DNA from: Candidatus Atribacteria bacterium
Lineage (GTDB): Bacteria; Atribacterota; Phoenicimicrobiia; Phoenicimicrobiales; Stramentimicrobiaceae
Direction: 5' to 3'
NCBI GenBank assembly: GCA_018402425.1
Contig: JAGYIZ010000002.1
Span: forward strand, 42,308 to 106,307
DNA: 64,000 nucleotides
Below are positions 38,451 through 48,066 of the stretch, piece after piece (the stretch's first letter is position 1; the number at the start of each line of letters is the position of its first letter). The position numbers and the translations under genes were made by a program. The notes beneath the pieces are model-generated. The model did no database searches. It saw only the letters and a program-made list of their open reading frames with translations, and was not told where the DNA came from.

Positions 38451-39432
38451 TAAACTATGCGAAATAGCTGAAATTTTAAAGAAATACAATAATTTTATAA
38501 TTAGTTCACATGTGCATTTGGATGGTGATGCTCTGGGCTCTGAAATAGGTCTCTATTTAATGTTAAGGCAACTAGGAAAAGATGTAAGGGTTATTAACCA
38601 AGATAAAACTCCAGACATATATCAATTTTTACCATGTATTGAAGAAATAGCATGTACTGAAAAACTTGATGAAGAATATTTTTTTGATATAAAGCCGAAA
38701 ACAATATTGATCGTTCTAGATTCGAGTAATCTTGATAGAATAGGCAAAATTCATATCGATATAAAGCAAATAGATTTTATTGTCAACATTGACCACCATC
38801 CCAGTAATACCTTTTATGGTAAATATAATTATATAAATCCCCATGCTTCTTCAGTTGGTGAGATTCTTTATGGATTAGGAAAGCAAATGGGCTGTATCTT
38901 AAACAAGCAAATGGCAATCTCATTATATACGGCAATTGTTACAGACACTGGTTCATTTCGTTATGCAAACACAAAGGCAAGTACTTTTCAGATTGCCCTT
39001 GATTTAGTAAAACTTGGTGTGAACCCGAGTCGTCTTACAGATTATATTTATAACAACAATAAGCTTTCTAGCCTAAAAATATTGGGGGAAGCACTACGTA
39101 AAATTAAAATAGATTCTTCTTCCAGAATCTCATGGACAATTGTTACAAGAGACATGTTAATAGAAACAAAATCGAAAGACGAGGAAATCGAAGGAATTGT
39201 AGACAAAATACTTTCTCTAAAAAAAGTTAAGGTTTCTGCTTTTTTTAGAGAAACAAAGGATGGTTATATCAAAGTCAGTTTTCGTTCTAAGGGTGAGTTT
39301 AATGTTGACCAATTTGCCCGAATGTTTGGTGGGGGTGGTCACCCAAATGCTGCAGGCTGTAGTGTTAAGGGAACTATAAAAGAAACAACCAAACTAATCA
39401 TTTCAAAATTACAAACTGAACTTGATAATTAG
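38440..39432 (+). CDS. nrnA: Bifunctional oligoribonuclease and PAP phosphatase NrnA
   Basis: DHH-family phosphoesterase that degrades nanoRNAs and 3'-phosphoadenosine 5'-phosphate. Seen: SSHVHLDGDALGSEIGL, the DHH motif in VNIDHHPSNTFYG near residue 120, TDTGSFRYANT, and the DHHA1 domain with FGGGGHPNAAGCSV. The length of 330 aa is normal. It starts within the last codons of rbfA. The rbfA-nrnA-truB-ribF order is conserved in Firmicutes. Confidence 0.94.
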   Translation: MQNNKLCEIAEILKKYNNFIISSHVHLDGDALGSEIGLYLMLRQLGKDVRVINQDKTPDIYQFLPCIEEIACTEKLDEEYFFDIKPKTILIVLDSSNLDRIGKIHIDIKQIDFIVNIDHHPSNTFYGKYNYINPHASSVGEILYGLGKQMGCILNKQMAISLYTAIVTDTGSFRYANTKASTFQIALDLVKLGVNPSRLTDYIYNNNKLSSLKILGEALRKIKIDSSSRISWTIVTRDMLIETKSKDEEIEGIVDKILSLKKVKVSAFFRETKDGYIKVSFRSKGEFNVDQFARMFGGGGHPNAAGCSVKGTIKETTKLIISKLQTELDN

Positions 39433-39476
39433 GATAATCAAAATGAATAATTAATTCTGGTTCCAATTATAATATT

Positions 39477-40415
39477 ATGATAAATGGTATTTTAAATATT
39501 AATAAGCCTGAAGGAATTACTTCAGCAAAAGCAGTTTCAAAGATTAAGAAAAAATTACAATTAAATAAAGCTGGGCATACCGGTACATTAGATCCATTTG
39601 CAACTGGAATTCTGCTTGTATGTCTTAATCGTGCAACCAAAATTGCTCAATACCTTTCCGTTTTAGATAAGGAATACGTTGGAATAATGGTACTGGGTGT
39701 TACTACAGACACGCAAGACCTTAAAGGTAAAGTACTGAAAATAAAAAATGTTAACCATCAGGCACTCAATGTTGACAATCTTGAAGAGGTTTTTGCAATC
39801 TTTCAGGGAAGTATATGGCAGAAACCTCCCATGTTTTCTGCCCTTAGACACAAAGGTTTACGACTTTATAGTCTTGCCAGAAAAGGTATTGAAATTGATT
39901 TAGATCCTCGAAAAATATTCATAAAGCAAATAAGTATTTTAAAAATAAAATATGATTATTTTCCAAGTATTACCTTCAGGGTCAAATGTTCCAAGGGTAC
40001 TTATATAAGGACATTATGTAATGATATCGGGCAAAAGTTAGGTTGTGGCGCTTTTTTATCTCGACTAGAACGAACTGAGATAGGTAACCATAATATACAA
40101 CAATCAATTGATCTTGATAAATTTTTAAGGATGCCACTCCAGGAGCAGTACAAAAATATATTATCTATTGACAAAGCTTTAAATAATTTTAACAAAATAA
40201 TATTGTTGAAAGATAAAGAAATTGAAGATAGGGTAAAAAATGGAGGACCATTCTCCGAGAGAGAAATAAGTGAAATAATTAATGAAGAAGGTAATAATAA
40301 ATTTAACGATAGATTTAGGGTTTGTTCTTATGATGGCAATTTATTAGCGATAGGGAAAAAAGTAGAAGATTTTGATTACACAAAAAAATATAAGGTTGAA
40401 AAAGTATTTTCATGA
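39477..40415 (+). CDS. truB: tRNA pseudouridine(55) synthase TruB
   Basis: Makes pseudouridine 55 in the T loop of tRNAs. Seen: GILNINKPEGITSAKAV, the catalytic Asp in GHTGTLDPFATGILLV near residue 40, KEYVGIMVLGVTTDTQD, KPPMFSALRHKGLRLY and CSKGTYIRTLCNDIG. At 312 aa it is typical, with a C-terminal extension. The start has no evident ribosome binding site. It overlaps ribF by four bases (ATGA). Confidence 0.95.
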   Translation: MINGILNINKPEGITSAKAVSKIKKKLQLNKAGHTGTLDPFATGILLVCLNRATKIAQYLSVLDKEYVGIMVLGVTTDTQDLKGKVLKIKNVNHQALNVDNLEEVFAIFQGSIWQKPPMFSALRHKGLRLYSLARKGIEIDLDPRKIFIKQISILKIKYDYFPSITFRVKCSKGTYIRTLCNDIGQKLGCGAFLSRLERTEIGNHNIQQSIDLDKFLRMPLQEQYKNILSIDKALNNFNKIILLKDKEIEDRVKNGGPFSEREISEIINEEGNNKFNDRFRVCSYDGNLLAIGKKVEDFDYTKKYKVEKVFS

Positions 40416-41389
40416 AAACTATTAAAGACAACCATACTTATAAAAAAATAAAATATGGTATCGATAATGATAACTTGAAAAATTATATAGCATTAGGATT
40501 TTTTGATGGTATTCATTTAGGACATCAGGCTTTATTGAAGTGGTGTGTGAAGGAGGCAAAATTGACCAATGCCACTAGCACTGCCATTTTATTTGATGAG
40601 CATCCAGAAAAGGTCATTAAAAATTATAATAATTTTCATCTATTGACAACATTAAAAGAGAGGATTAGGCGAATTAGGGAACTGGGACTTCAGCAAATAA
40701 TTATTATTAATTTTAATGATAAATTTCAGAAGATAACCGCAGAAAATTTCATTGTAGAAATATTGTTAAAAAAATTTAATATGAGTGCTGTTTTTGTTGG
40801 CTACAATTATAGTTTTGGTTTCCAAAAAAAAGGTGATATTAAACTTATAAAAGAATTAAGTAACTATTATAATTTTAAATCATATGTTATGAAACCAGAG
40901 ACATTAGATGAGAAACAAAAAATAAGCACCACAATTATTAAGGAAAATTTAATAGAAGGTAATATTGAAAAAGCCAATAAACTTTTGGGATATCCTTATG
41001 AGCTTACCGGTAAAGTGATTCATGGAGATAATAGGGGAAGTACTGTTCTGTCTTTTCCAACAGCCAATTTAGCTTTAGCAAAAGAAAAACTGCTACCAAA
41101 AAATGGAGTATATATTGCATTTGCCTATTCTGGAGGTAAAAAATACAATGGTTTGGTTAATATTGGGTTTAGGCCTACATTTAGAAATAAAAAAGACGAT
41201 ACCTCTGTAGAAATATATATATTTGATTTTTGTGATGATATTTACAATAAAAAAATATCCATTTCGTTGCTCAAAAGAATAAGAGACGAGAAAAGATTTA
41301 CAGATGCAAGGGATTTGGCTACGCAAATAAAAAAAGATAAAATAATTGCTGAAAATTTTTTTAGAGAATATAAATATAGCTTGAGCTAA
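40412..41389 (+). CDS. ribF: Bifunctional riboflavin kinase / FAD synthetase
   Basis: Converts riboflavin to FMN and FMN to FAD. Seen: an N-terminal nucleotidyltransferase domain with ALGFFDGIHLGHQALL, VGYNYSFGFQKKGD, and a C-terminal kinase domain with GNIEKANKLLGYPYELTG, SFPTANLAL, GVYIAFAY and TSVEIYIFDF. At 325 aa it is full length. It is coupled to truB and is the last gene before the rpsO promoter region. Confidence 0.95.
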   Translation: MKTIKDNHTYKKIKYGIDNDNLKNYIALGFFDGIHLGHQALLKWCVKEAKLTNATSTAILFDEHPEKVIKNYNNFHLLTTLKERIRRIRELGLQQIIIINFNDKFQKITAENFIVEILLKKFNMSAVFVGYNYSFGFQKKGDIKLIKELSNYYNFKSYVMKPETLDEKQKISTTIIKENLIEGNIEKANKLLGYPYELTGKVIHGDNRGSTVLSFPTANLALAKEKLLPKNGVYIAFAYSGGKKYNGLVNIGFRPTFRNKKDDTSVEIYIFDFCDDIYNKKISISLLKRIRDEKRFTDARDLATQIKKDKIIAENFFREYKYSLS

Positions 41390-41706
41390 AATATTACCAA
41401 ACAAGTTAATCTTCACTCCTTTTTTATTCAAAAGTTCTTTAAAAATATATTCTTAAATAAGAATAAATTCAAAAAGTTTAAAATAATCTATTTTCTGAAG
41501 TGTTAAGAGTAAGTTAAATAAATTTGAATGAAGAAATTAATTATGGTATAATATATATTTGAATAATATAGAAAACATATTTCATTATTGGAGTATTTTA
41601 ATAAGAAGATGCTAGAAAAATATTTTTATAAAAATTGAAAATAATTGAATAAATTTAATTATTATGCCTATATAAACATTATAACAGAAAGAGAGAGTAA
41701 GTTGAA
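41390..41706 (+). promoter_or_regulatory. rpsO leader region with promoter TTGAAT-N17-TATAAT
   Basis: A 317-base gap without a gene. It holds TTGAAT (41524-41529), a 17-base spacer and TATAAT (41547-41552), a good promoter, leaving a leader of about 150 bases before rpsO. A small palindrome ATTCTTAAATAAGAAT lies near 41450. The long leader would allow the translational autoregulation known for S15 elsewhere, but I did not identify a specific S15-binding structure. Confidence 0.65.
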
Positions 41707-41973
41707 ATGATTAAAAAAGAGGTTAAAGATAAAATTATAAAAGGTTACCAGCATCACGAGAAAGATACTGGTTCAACAGAAGTTCAAGTGGCTATCTTGA
41801 CCGAGCAAATAAATAGCCTTACCCAGCATTTAATACAAAACAAGAAAGACTCTCATTCCAAGCATGGGCTATTAAAAATGGTTGGGAAAAGAAGGAGTCT
41901 GCTTAATTATCTTAAAGATAATGATATTGATAAATATCGTCAACTAATTACTCAGCTAAAATTAAGAAAGTAA
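41707..41973 (+). CDS. rpsO: 30S ribosomal protein S15
   Basis: 16S rRNA-binding protein that organises the 30S platform. Seen: [51 protein letters not shown], all S15 signatures. The 88-aa length is normal. Its own promoter lies 155 bases upstream, and pnp follows after a hairpin, the common rpsO-pnp pair. Confidence 0.97.
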   Translation: MIKKEVKDKIIKGYQHHEKDTGSTEVQVAILTEQINSLTQHLIQNKKDSHSKHGLLKMVGKRRSLLNYLKDNDIDKYRQLITQLKLRK

Positions 41974-42000
41974 AAAAATATAAATATTTTTACCTTCTTG
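41964..42000 (+). terminator. Hairpin between rpsO and pnp
   Basis: AAGAAAGTAAAAA (41964-41976) and TTTTTACCTTCTT (41987-41999) pair with one mismatch around a ten-base loop, beginning in the last codons of rpsO. It could partly terminate transcription or be an RNase target, as in the rpsO-pnp spacer of other bacteria. The role is inferred. Confidence 0.5.
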
Positions 42001-42019
42001 CAAATAAATTTAAGGAGAA

Positions 42020-44206
42020 ATGAAATTTATGACCAATTCCGTTACTAGAAAAACCGAAATTAAAATCGGTGAAAAAACCATTAAAATTGAAACCGGTAAG
42101 TTAGCAAAACAAGCAAATGGAGCTGTTATGCTTACCTGTGGAGAAACAGTTGTGCTTGTGACTGCTGTAGCTTCCAAAGAGCCACGAGAAGGAATAGACT
42201 TTTTCCCTTTACTGGTAGATTACGAGGAAAAGTTCTATGCTGCTGGTAAAATACCGGGCGGTTTTTTTAAGCGAGAAGGCAAACCAAGCGAAAACGCTAC
42301 CCTAACTTCCCGGCTTATAGATCGGCCTTTGCGGCCTTTGTTTCCTGAAGATTACCGTAATGATGTGCAAATTATCACTTCTGTTTTGTCTTATGACCAA
42401 AAAAATCTTCCGGATATTATTTCAATCATAGGTGCTTCCTGTGCTCTTTATATTTCGGATATACCATTTAATAAGCCGGTTGCAGCGGTAAGAATGGGTT
42501 ATCTCAATGGAGAATATTTGATTAATCCATCTGTAGAAGAATTAAAAGAATGCCAGCTTAATATAATTGTAGCCGGAACCAAAGATTCTGTTATTATGTT
42601 AGAAGGCGAAGCTAAAGAATTATCTGAAGAAGATATTTTAATCGCAATTGAAAAAGCACAAGTTGAAATTGATAAAATTGTAGATATGCAGATACAATTT
42701 GCCAAGGAAATTAAACAAGATAATCTGGAAAAATCCTGGCAGCCTGACCAAATATTAATACAAGAAAGAGAAAAGGTTTATCAATTCATAAAACAGAATT
42801 ACTCTGATAAGATTGAAAAAGCCTTGACAATATTTGAAAAAAAAGAGAGAGAAGATAATTTAAACAAAATATCTGACGAAATAATCTCTCACTATGATAA
42901 TGAAGAAAATGACAATGAATATAGTATTTCATTGATAAAAAGTAGCTTTGATTCAATATGCAAAGAATTAATGAGAAAACTGATTGTTGAGAAAGAAATG
43001 CGGATTGATCACCGTAAAATAGATGAAGTAAGACCAATTGAATGTGAGATAGGAATTTTACCTAGAGTACATGGCAGTGCACTTTTTACTCGAGGACAAA
43101 CACAAGCATTGGTAATTACCACACTTGGTTCTGTTAGAGATGAACAGTCTATTGATACGTTAGAAGAAGATGCTTCTCGAAAATTCTATTTACATTACAA
43201 TTTTCCTCCCTTTTCAGTGGGTGATGTTAAACCAAGAAGATCTCAATCCAGAAGAGAGATTGGACATGGGGCTCTAGCTGAAAAGGCTATTAAGGCTCTT
43301 ATCCCTGATGAAACAGACTTTCCCTATACTATTCGAGTTGTCTCAGAGATACTAGAGTCAAACGGATCATCGTCTATGGCAACGGTATGTGGAACCAGCC
43401 TCTCCTTAATGGATGCAGGGGTTCCTATAAAAAAACCAATTGCAGGTATAGCGCTTGGTCTTGTAAAAGAGCAAGATAATTACAAAATATTAACTGATAT
43501 TTTAGGTATTGAAGACCATTATGGTGATATGGATTTTAAGGCAGCAGGTTCTATTGATGGTATTACTGCTATTCAGATGGATCTAAAAATTGACGGTGTT
43601 TCCATTGATATATTACGTGATATAATGGAAAAATCAAAAAAAGGGCGTCATTATATTCTTGATAAAATGAACAAAGTAATAGAAAAGCCAAAAGATAATT
43701 TATCTGATTATGTTCCAAAAATGTTTATCATGAAGGTAAATCCTGATAAAATTGGGAGTGTTATTGGTCCTAGCGGTAGAAATATAAAGAAAATTATCGA
43801 AGAAAGTGATACTGGAATTGACATAAAAGATAATGGGGAAATATTTATTACTGCTGATACTACTGAAAAGATTGATAAGGCTAAGTATCTTATTGAAGGA
43901 TTGGTAAGAGAAGTAAAAGCCGGAGAAATATATAATGGAAAGGTAAAAAGAATTACCAAATATGGTGCCTTTGTCGAGATACTGCCTGGCGTAGAAGGTC
44001 TTTTACATATATCAAATTTATGCCATTATCATGTTGACAAAGTAGAAGACGTCATAAATGTTAACGATGAATTCCAGGTAAAAGTGATTGGCGTTGATCA
44101 ACAAGGCAAAATTGATTTAAGCAAAAAAGAGCTTACTCCTAAAACCAGTAGGGATAATAAGGATAATGGTAGTAATCGCTCTCGTAAAAATACTTCATAT
44201 AGGTAA
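42020..44206 (+). CDS. pnp: Polyribonucleotide nucleotidyltransferase (PNPase)
   Basis: Phosphorolytic 3'-5' exoribonuclease. Seen: two RNase PH domains (about 15-145 and 325-545) joined by a helical domain, with FFKREGKPSE, SRLIDRPLRPLFP, GSALFTRGQTQALV and YNFPPFSVGDVKPRRSQSRR. A KH domain (IGSVIGPSGRNIKKIIEES) and a C-terminal S1 domain (YGAFVEILPGVEGLLHIS) follow. At 728 aa it is full length. AAGGAG at 42012-42017 is too close to ATG 42020 and rather far from ATG 42029, so either could be the start. Confidence 0.97.
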   Translation: MKFMTNSVTRKTEIKIGEKTIKIETGKLAKQANGAVMLTCGETVVLVTAVASKEPREGIDFFPLLVDYEEKFYAAGKIPGGFFKREGKPSENATLTSRLIDRPLRPLFPEDYRNDVQIITSVLSYDQKNLPDIISIIGASCALYISDIPFNKPVAAVRMGYLNGEYLINPSVEELKECQLNIIVAGTKDSVIMLEGEAKELSEEDILIAIEKAQVEIDKIVDMQIQFAKEIKQDNLEKSWQPDQILIQEREKVYQFIKQNYSDKIEKALTIFEKKEREDNLNKISDEIISHYDNEENDNEYSISLIKSSFDSICKELMRKLIVEKEMRIDHRKIDEVRPIECEIGILPRVHGSALFTRGQTQALVITTLGSVRDEQSIDTLEEDASRKFYLHYNFPPFSVGDVKPRRSQSRREIGHGALAEKAIKALIPDETDFPYTIRVVSEILESNGSSSMATVCGTSLSLMDAGVPIKKPIAGIALGLVKEQDNYKILTDILGIEDHYGDMDFKAAGSIDGITAIQMDLKIDGVSIDILRDIMEKSKKGRHYILDKMNKVIEKPKDNLSDYVPKMFIMKVNPDKIGSVIGPSGRNIKKIIEESDTGIDIKDNGEIFITADTTEKIDKAKYLIEGLVREVKAGEIYNGKVKRITKYGAFVEILPGVEGLLHISNLCHYHVDKVEDVINVNDEFQVKVIGVDQQGKIDLSKKELTPKTSRDNKDNGSNRSRKNTSYR

Positions 44207-44229
44207 TATAATACAAAATATAATTATTG

Positions 44230-44706
44230 ATGATGAATAAAGAAATAGAAAAAATAGAAGTTAAAATAGAAAAGGATAAAGGTTGTGATGATTTACCTTT
44301 ACCAAAAGCAGCCAGTCAACATGCTTCCGGCGTTGATCTATTTTCTGCCGAAGAAGATGCTGTTGAAATTGATAAAGGTGAGATAAAATTAGTCTCAACA
44401 GGCATTAAAATAGCCTTGCCGATAGGCTTTGAAGCCCAGGTTAGACCTAGGAGTGGATTAGCCTATCGTTATGGTATTACTGTCCTCAATACGCCAGGTA
44501 CTATCGATTCAGATTACCGTGGTGTGATCAAGATAATTCTAATCAATCATGGTAAAGAAAAATTTATTGTAAATCGAGGAGACCGCATTGCACAGCTAGT
44601 GATTCAAAGAACATTTCAACCAGTTTTAATAGAAACAAAAGAATTGGACAATACCAAGCGGGGCATTGGTGGTTTTGGACATACTGGAATTAAAACTAAT
44701 CAATAA
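44230..44706 (+). CDS. dut: Deoxyuridine 5'-triphosphate nucleotidohydrolase
   Basis: dUTPase, hydrolysing dUTP to dUMP to keep uracil out of DNA and supply thymidylate synthesis. The five trimeric dUTPase motifs are seen: ASGVDLFSAE, RPRSGLAYRYGI, NTPGTIDSDYRG, RIAQLVIQR and RGIGGFGHTG. About 158 aa. Start choice among TTG 44227, ATG 44230 and ATG 44233 is open, as no ribosome binding site is visible. It follows pnp after 23 bases. Confidence 0.95.
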   Translation: MMNKEIEKIEVKIEKDKGCDDLPLPKAASQHASGVDLFSAEEDAVEIDKGEIKLVSTGIKIALPIGFEAQVRPRSGLAYRYGITVLNTPGTIDSDYRGVIKIILINHGKEKFIVNRGDRIAQLVIQRTFQPVLIETKELDNTKRGIGGFGHTGIKTNQ

Positions 44707-44761
44707 GAGATAACAATCATACAGAAATATCATTCAGAGGAAAATAAAAGTAAGGAAGCCA

Positions 44762-45580
44762 ATGCACTATGTTATTTTAGGTTTAATTCAAGGGTTAACC
44801 GAATTTCTTCCAGTAAGCAGTTCTGGTCATCTGGTAATTGCCCAGTACCTTCTAGGATTACAAATACCAGGTGTTGCCTTTGAAACATTTGTACATTTTG
44901 GCACATTATTGGCTGTTATTTTTCTGTTTAGAAATGATATAAAAGAAATTTTTCTCGCCTTCTGTAAAAGCCTTAATAAAATATATAGTCCCAAAAAATT
45001 ACTTAATCACATTCGAGATGATCTGCAATGCAAATTTGCCTGGTTATTGGTTATAAGCACGATACCGGGAGCACTAATTGGCTATTATTTCAATACTACG
45101 TTCGAAAAACTTTTTGGGAATCCAGTCGTCACTTCTTTGATGCTCATTATAACCGGATTTTGCCTTTTTTTGACAGATAAATATTTGATACAAGGTAGCA
45201 AAAAAATAAAAGAGATAAATGGTGTTGATGCAATCTTTATTGGTTTTGCGCAGGCACTAGCGATTATTCCTGGCATATCCCGTTCAGGTTTTACTATAAT
45301 GATGGCTCTTAGCAGAAAAATAGATCGTGAATTTGCGGCAAAATACTCTTTTATTTTGTCAGTTCCCATTATCATAGGTGCTTCGATATTTAAAGTTAAA
45401 GAGATATTTCATCTTGATATTGATATTAATTTGTTGCTCATTTCTGGAATAACTGCTTTTTTATCAGGTTATTGGGCTATGATATTTTTTATAAAAATGC
45501 TAACAAAATTTAGATTAAGATTATTCAGTTATTATCTATGGATCATTGGAATCGCGGTAATTTTTATTTATTTAACTTAA
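44762..45580 (+). CDS. uppP: Undecaprenyl-diphosphate phosphatase (UppP/BacA)
   Basis: Integral membrane enzyme that recycles undecaprenyl pyrophosphate for peptidoglycan synthesis and confers bacitracin tolerance. Seen: GLTEFLPVSSSGHLVIAQ near residue 10, GYYFNTTFEKLF, and the second signature IIPGISRSGFTIMMAL near residue 175, with about seven hydrophobic segments across 272 aa. AAGGAAG precedes the ATG. ftsK follows after 17 bases. Confidence 0.95.
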   Translation: MHYVILGLIQGLTEFLPVSSSGHLVIAQYLLGLQIPGVAFETFVHFGTLLAVIFLFRNDIKEIFLAFCKSLNKIYSPKKLLNHIRDDLQCKFAWLLVISTIPGALIGYYFNTTFEKLFGNPVVTSLMLIITGFCLFLTDKYLIQGSKKIKEINGVDAIFIGFAQALAIIPGISRSGFTIMMALSRKIDREFAAKYSFILSVPIIIGASIFKVKEIFHLDIDINLLLISGITAFLSGYWAMIFFIKMLTKFRLRLFSYYLWIIGIAVIFIYLT

Positions 45581-45597
45581 TACTAAAGGTGGGGAAG

Positions 45598-45840
45598 ATG
45601 GCAAAAAATATTAAAAAGCATTACTCAATAAGAAAAAGAGTTTTAGGTATCATCATCATTGCAATTGCTGTCTATTATTTATTTGCCATATTATTTCCTG
45701 CAAGCAGCTTTACATTTATCAATGTTATTACAAATTATATCAATAAATTAATAGGACTTGGTAAATATTTCATTTTCTTATTCTTAATAGTAGAAGGGCT
45801 AAGCCTTTATTTAATTACCGATTTTTCAAAATTATTATAA
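45598..45840 (+). CDS. ftsK: FtsK/SpoIIIE translocase, N-terminal membrane fragment
   Basis: First membrane helices of an FtsK/SpoIIIE-type protein (FtsK 4TM region): a basic start, then VLGIIIIAIAVYYLFAILFP and YFIFLFLIVEGLSLYL. The frame stops at 45840, but from 45842 the next frame continues without a break: KIFGITTLVLIILVF, then the rest of the 4TM domain (DGAGGGLYGFYLARYLNNYF). One base near 45830-45842 is therefore missing or extra, in an A/T-rich run. GGTGGGGAAG precedes the ATG. Confidence 0.8.
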   Translation: MAKNIKKHYSIRKRVLGIIIIAIAVYYLFAILFPASSFTFINVITNYINKLIGLGKYFIFLFLIVEGLSLYLITDFSKLL

Positions 45841-45841
45841 T

Positions 45842-47812
45842 AAAATTTTCGGGATTACAACTTTAGTATTAATAATCCTGGTTTTCATTCATCTAAAATT
45901 AATCTTTATTGATCATTCCTATTTACTGGCAAGAGATGGAGCAGGTGGCGGATTATATGGATTCTATCTAGCAAGATATCTTAATAATTATTTTGGTTTA
46001 ACTGGTGCATATCTTTTCCTTATTGCTCTTGGTCTAATTGCCATTCTATTTATAACGGATGTTTCTTTTCTTTATGCCATTAGTTTATTCTTCAGTAAAA
46101 TTTATCAGATATTCAGTAAAATATTTTCTGGCATATTGAAAAAACGAAAAATAATAGAAAGGCCAAATAGAGAAAAAACTATTAGTATTTATTCAGATAA
46201 GCAAGATGAACCAAAAAAAAGGTCAGAACCTATTTTTAGCAAAAAATTACCTTCAAAAGCGAAAAAAAACAGTGAGCCGGCGATACAGGGGAGGATTGAT
46301 TTCTCTGCTAAAAATAAGAATAATATGAATGGTAAAGCCAAAGATAACATATATATAATACCACCTACTAACTTATTAAATGAGGTAAAAAAAGAGCATA
46401 GAACAAAAGGTCAAGAAAAAATAAAGAATAATATCACTTTGTTGCAAAAAACATTAGATAATTTTGGTATCCAGGGAGATGTAATTGGGGCGACACAGGG
46501 TCCGACAGTTACAAGATATGAAATTCAGCCGGCACCAGGTGTTAAAGTGTCAAAAATAACCAATCTCAGTAATGATATTGCTTTGGCCTTTGCTGCAGCT
46601 TCTGTGAGAATTGAAGCACCAATTCCAGGCAAAAATGCCATTGGTATTGAAGTGCCTAATAGAGAAAAAGATACGGTATTACTAAGGGAAATTATTGAAT
46701 CAAAGGACTATCAAAATAATTCACTTATTTTACCTATTGCATTAGGGAAAGATATTGGGGGAAAGAATATCATCGCAGATTTAGTTAATTTACCGCATTT
46801 ACTTATTGCTGGTTCTACCGGTTCCGGGAAAAGTGTATGTCTTAATTCTATTATTTTAAGTTTAATATATCGTTTTGGACCTGATATGATAAGGTTTGTG
46901 ATGGTTGACCCAAAGAGGGTTGAATTAAATGTTTATAATGGAATACCTCATTTGATTATTCCGATTATCACCAATACAAAAAAAGTTGACAAAGTATTGA
47001 ACTGGGCTATTTCTGAAATGGAAAACCGATTTAAAATATTCGCCGAAGTAGGTGTCCGTAATTTACAAGGATACCATGAATATATAAAAAGCATAAAAAC
47101 AGACGAAAAACCTTTACCATATATTATTATTATTATTGATGAATTGGCAGATTTGATGTTATCTTCGCCAGTCAAGGTAGAAGAAGCATTATGTAGATTA
47201 GCACAAATGACCAGAGCTACCGGAATTCATTTAATTATTGCTACCCAGAGACCTTCTGTTGATATTATTACCGGTTCGATAAAGATAAATTTCCCATCAC
47301 GTATTGCTTTTGCAGTTTCAACACAGGTAGATTCAAGGACCATCTTGGATGTTAACGGAGCTGAAAAATTATTGGGAAATGGTGACATGTTGTTCTCACC
47401 TATAAATGTATCTAAACCAATACGTGCCCAGGGCACTTTTGTCTCCGAAAAAGAGATTAAAAATATTGTTTCCTTTTTAGAAGACAACGGACCTGCCCCT
47501 GATTACCAGGAAAATATCCTTAGTCATAAAAAAACCCAGGAAAGCTTAATGGAAGAAGAAAATGAGGAAGAAGAAGATGAATTATTTGAAGATGCCGTTG
47601 ACACCATTATCAATAATAATCAGGCCTCAATATCAATATTGCAAAGAAAGTTAAGAATAGGTTATACAAGGGCTGCCCGCTTGATTGATATTATGGAAAA
47701 AAAGGGAATGGTTGGGCCTTATGATGGTCGGAATCCAAGAAAGATATTACTTTCTAAGGATGATTATTTATCACGAAAAAATAATTATGATACTCAGGAA
47801 GAAAATGAATGA
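45842..47812 (+). CDS. ftsK: DNA translocase FtsK/SpoIIIE, main part (frameshifted gene)
   Basis: Septal DNA pump that clears and aligns chromosomes at division. From 45842 the frame runs open through the end of the 4TM domain, a charged linker, the motor domain and the gamma domain; the first ATG in this frame is 46136. Seen: alpha/beta domain GPTVTRYEIQPAPGVKVS, Walker A AGSTGSGKSVCLNSI, Walker B IIIIIDELADLM, LIIATQRPSVDIITG, and a winged-helix gamma domain (YTRAARLIDIMEKKGMVGPY). Joined with the upstream fragment the protein is about 736 aa. Confidence 0.93.
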   Translation, partial: KIFGITTLVLIILVFIHLKLIFIDHSYLLARDGAGGGLYGFYLARYLNNYFGLTGAYLFLIALGLIAILFITDVSFLYAISLFFSKIYQIFSKIFSGILKKRKIIERPNREKTISIYSDKQDEPKKRSEPIFSKKLPSKAKKNSEPAIQGRIDFSAKNKNNMNGKAKDNIYIIPPTNLLNEVKKEHRTKGQEKIKNNITLLQKTLDNFGIQGDVIGATQGPTVTRYEIQPAPGVKVSKITNLSNDIALAFAAASVRIEAPIPGKNAIGIEVPNREKDTVLLREIIESKDYQNNSLILPIALGKDIGGKNIIADLVNLPHLLIAGSTGSGKSVCLNSIILSLIYRFGPDMIRFVMVDPKRVELNVYNGIPHLIIPIITNTKKVDKVLNWAISEMENRFKIFAEVGVRNLQGYHEYIKSIKTDEKPLPYIIIIIDELADLMLSSPVKVEEALCRLAQMTRATGIHLIIATQRPSVDIITGSIKINFPSRIAFAVSTQVDSRTILDVNGAEKLLGNGDMLFSPINVSKPIRAQGTFVSEKEIKNIVSFLEDNGPAPDYQENILSHKKTQESLMEEENEEEEDELFEDAVDTIINNNQASISILQRKLRIGYTRAARLIDIMEKKGMVGPYDGRNPRKILLSKDDYLSRKNNYDTQEENE

Positions 47813-47819
47813 TTGTGTA

Positions 47820-47987
47820 AATATCGCACCCGCATAGCCGGTGGCTTTAAGAAGCCTCTAAAAGAGGCTTAAGTTTTTATTAGACAGTTTTTTCTATGCT
47901 CTTTTCTTTTGATCTGTTAGCTATCTTTTAAAAGAGCCCTTTCATATTATTTTCGTCTGTTTGGATTAAGGTAAAAAATTTCAGTTA
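47820..47987. repeat. Dispersed about 170-bp repeat, copy A
   Basis: It begins AATATCGCACCCGCATAG and ends near ATTTCAGTT, and aligns along its whole length with 61275-61444 with few changes. The first hairpin (CACCCGCATAGCCGGTGG) is followed by a second, GCCTCTAAAAGAGGC, with AAGTTTTTATT behind it, so this copy may serve as the ftsK terminator. CACCC-GGGTG hairpins are common at ends of IS200/IS605-type elements, so a non-autonomous relative is possible. Confidence 0.85.
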
Positions 47988-48013
47988 ACATAGCTTTATC
48001 TTTATGGTAAACC

Positions 48014-48066
48014 ATTTTATTTAATCATTACCACCTTCAATGAAGGTGGTAATGATTAAATAAAAT
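48014..48066. repeat. Perfect 25-bp inverted repeat
   Basis: Arms 48014-48038 and 48042-48066 are exact reverse complements around the loop AAT; the core is ACCACCTTC-aat-GAAGGTGGT. The stem is much longer than a normal terminator and is not followed by a T tract. It might bind a protein, be a cruciform-forming element, or be a small palindromic insertion. Confidence 0.85.
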
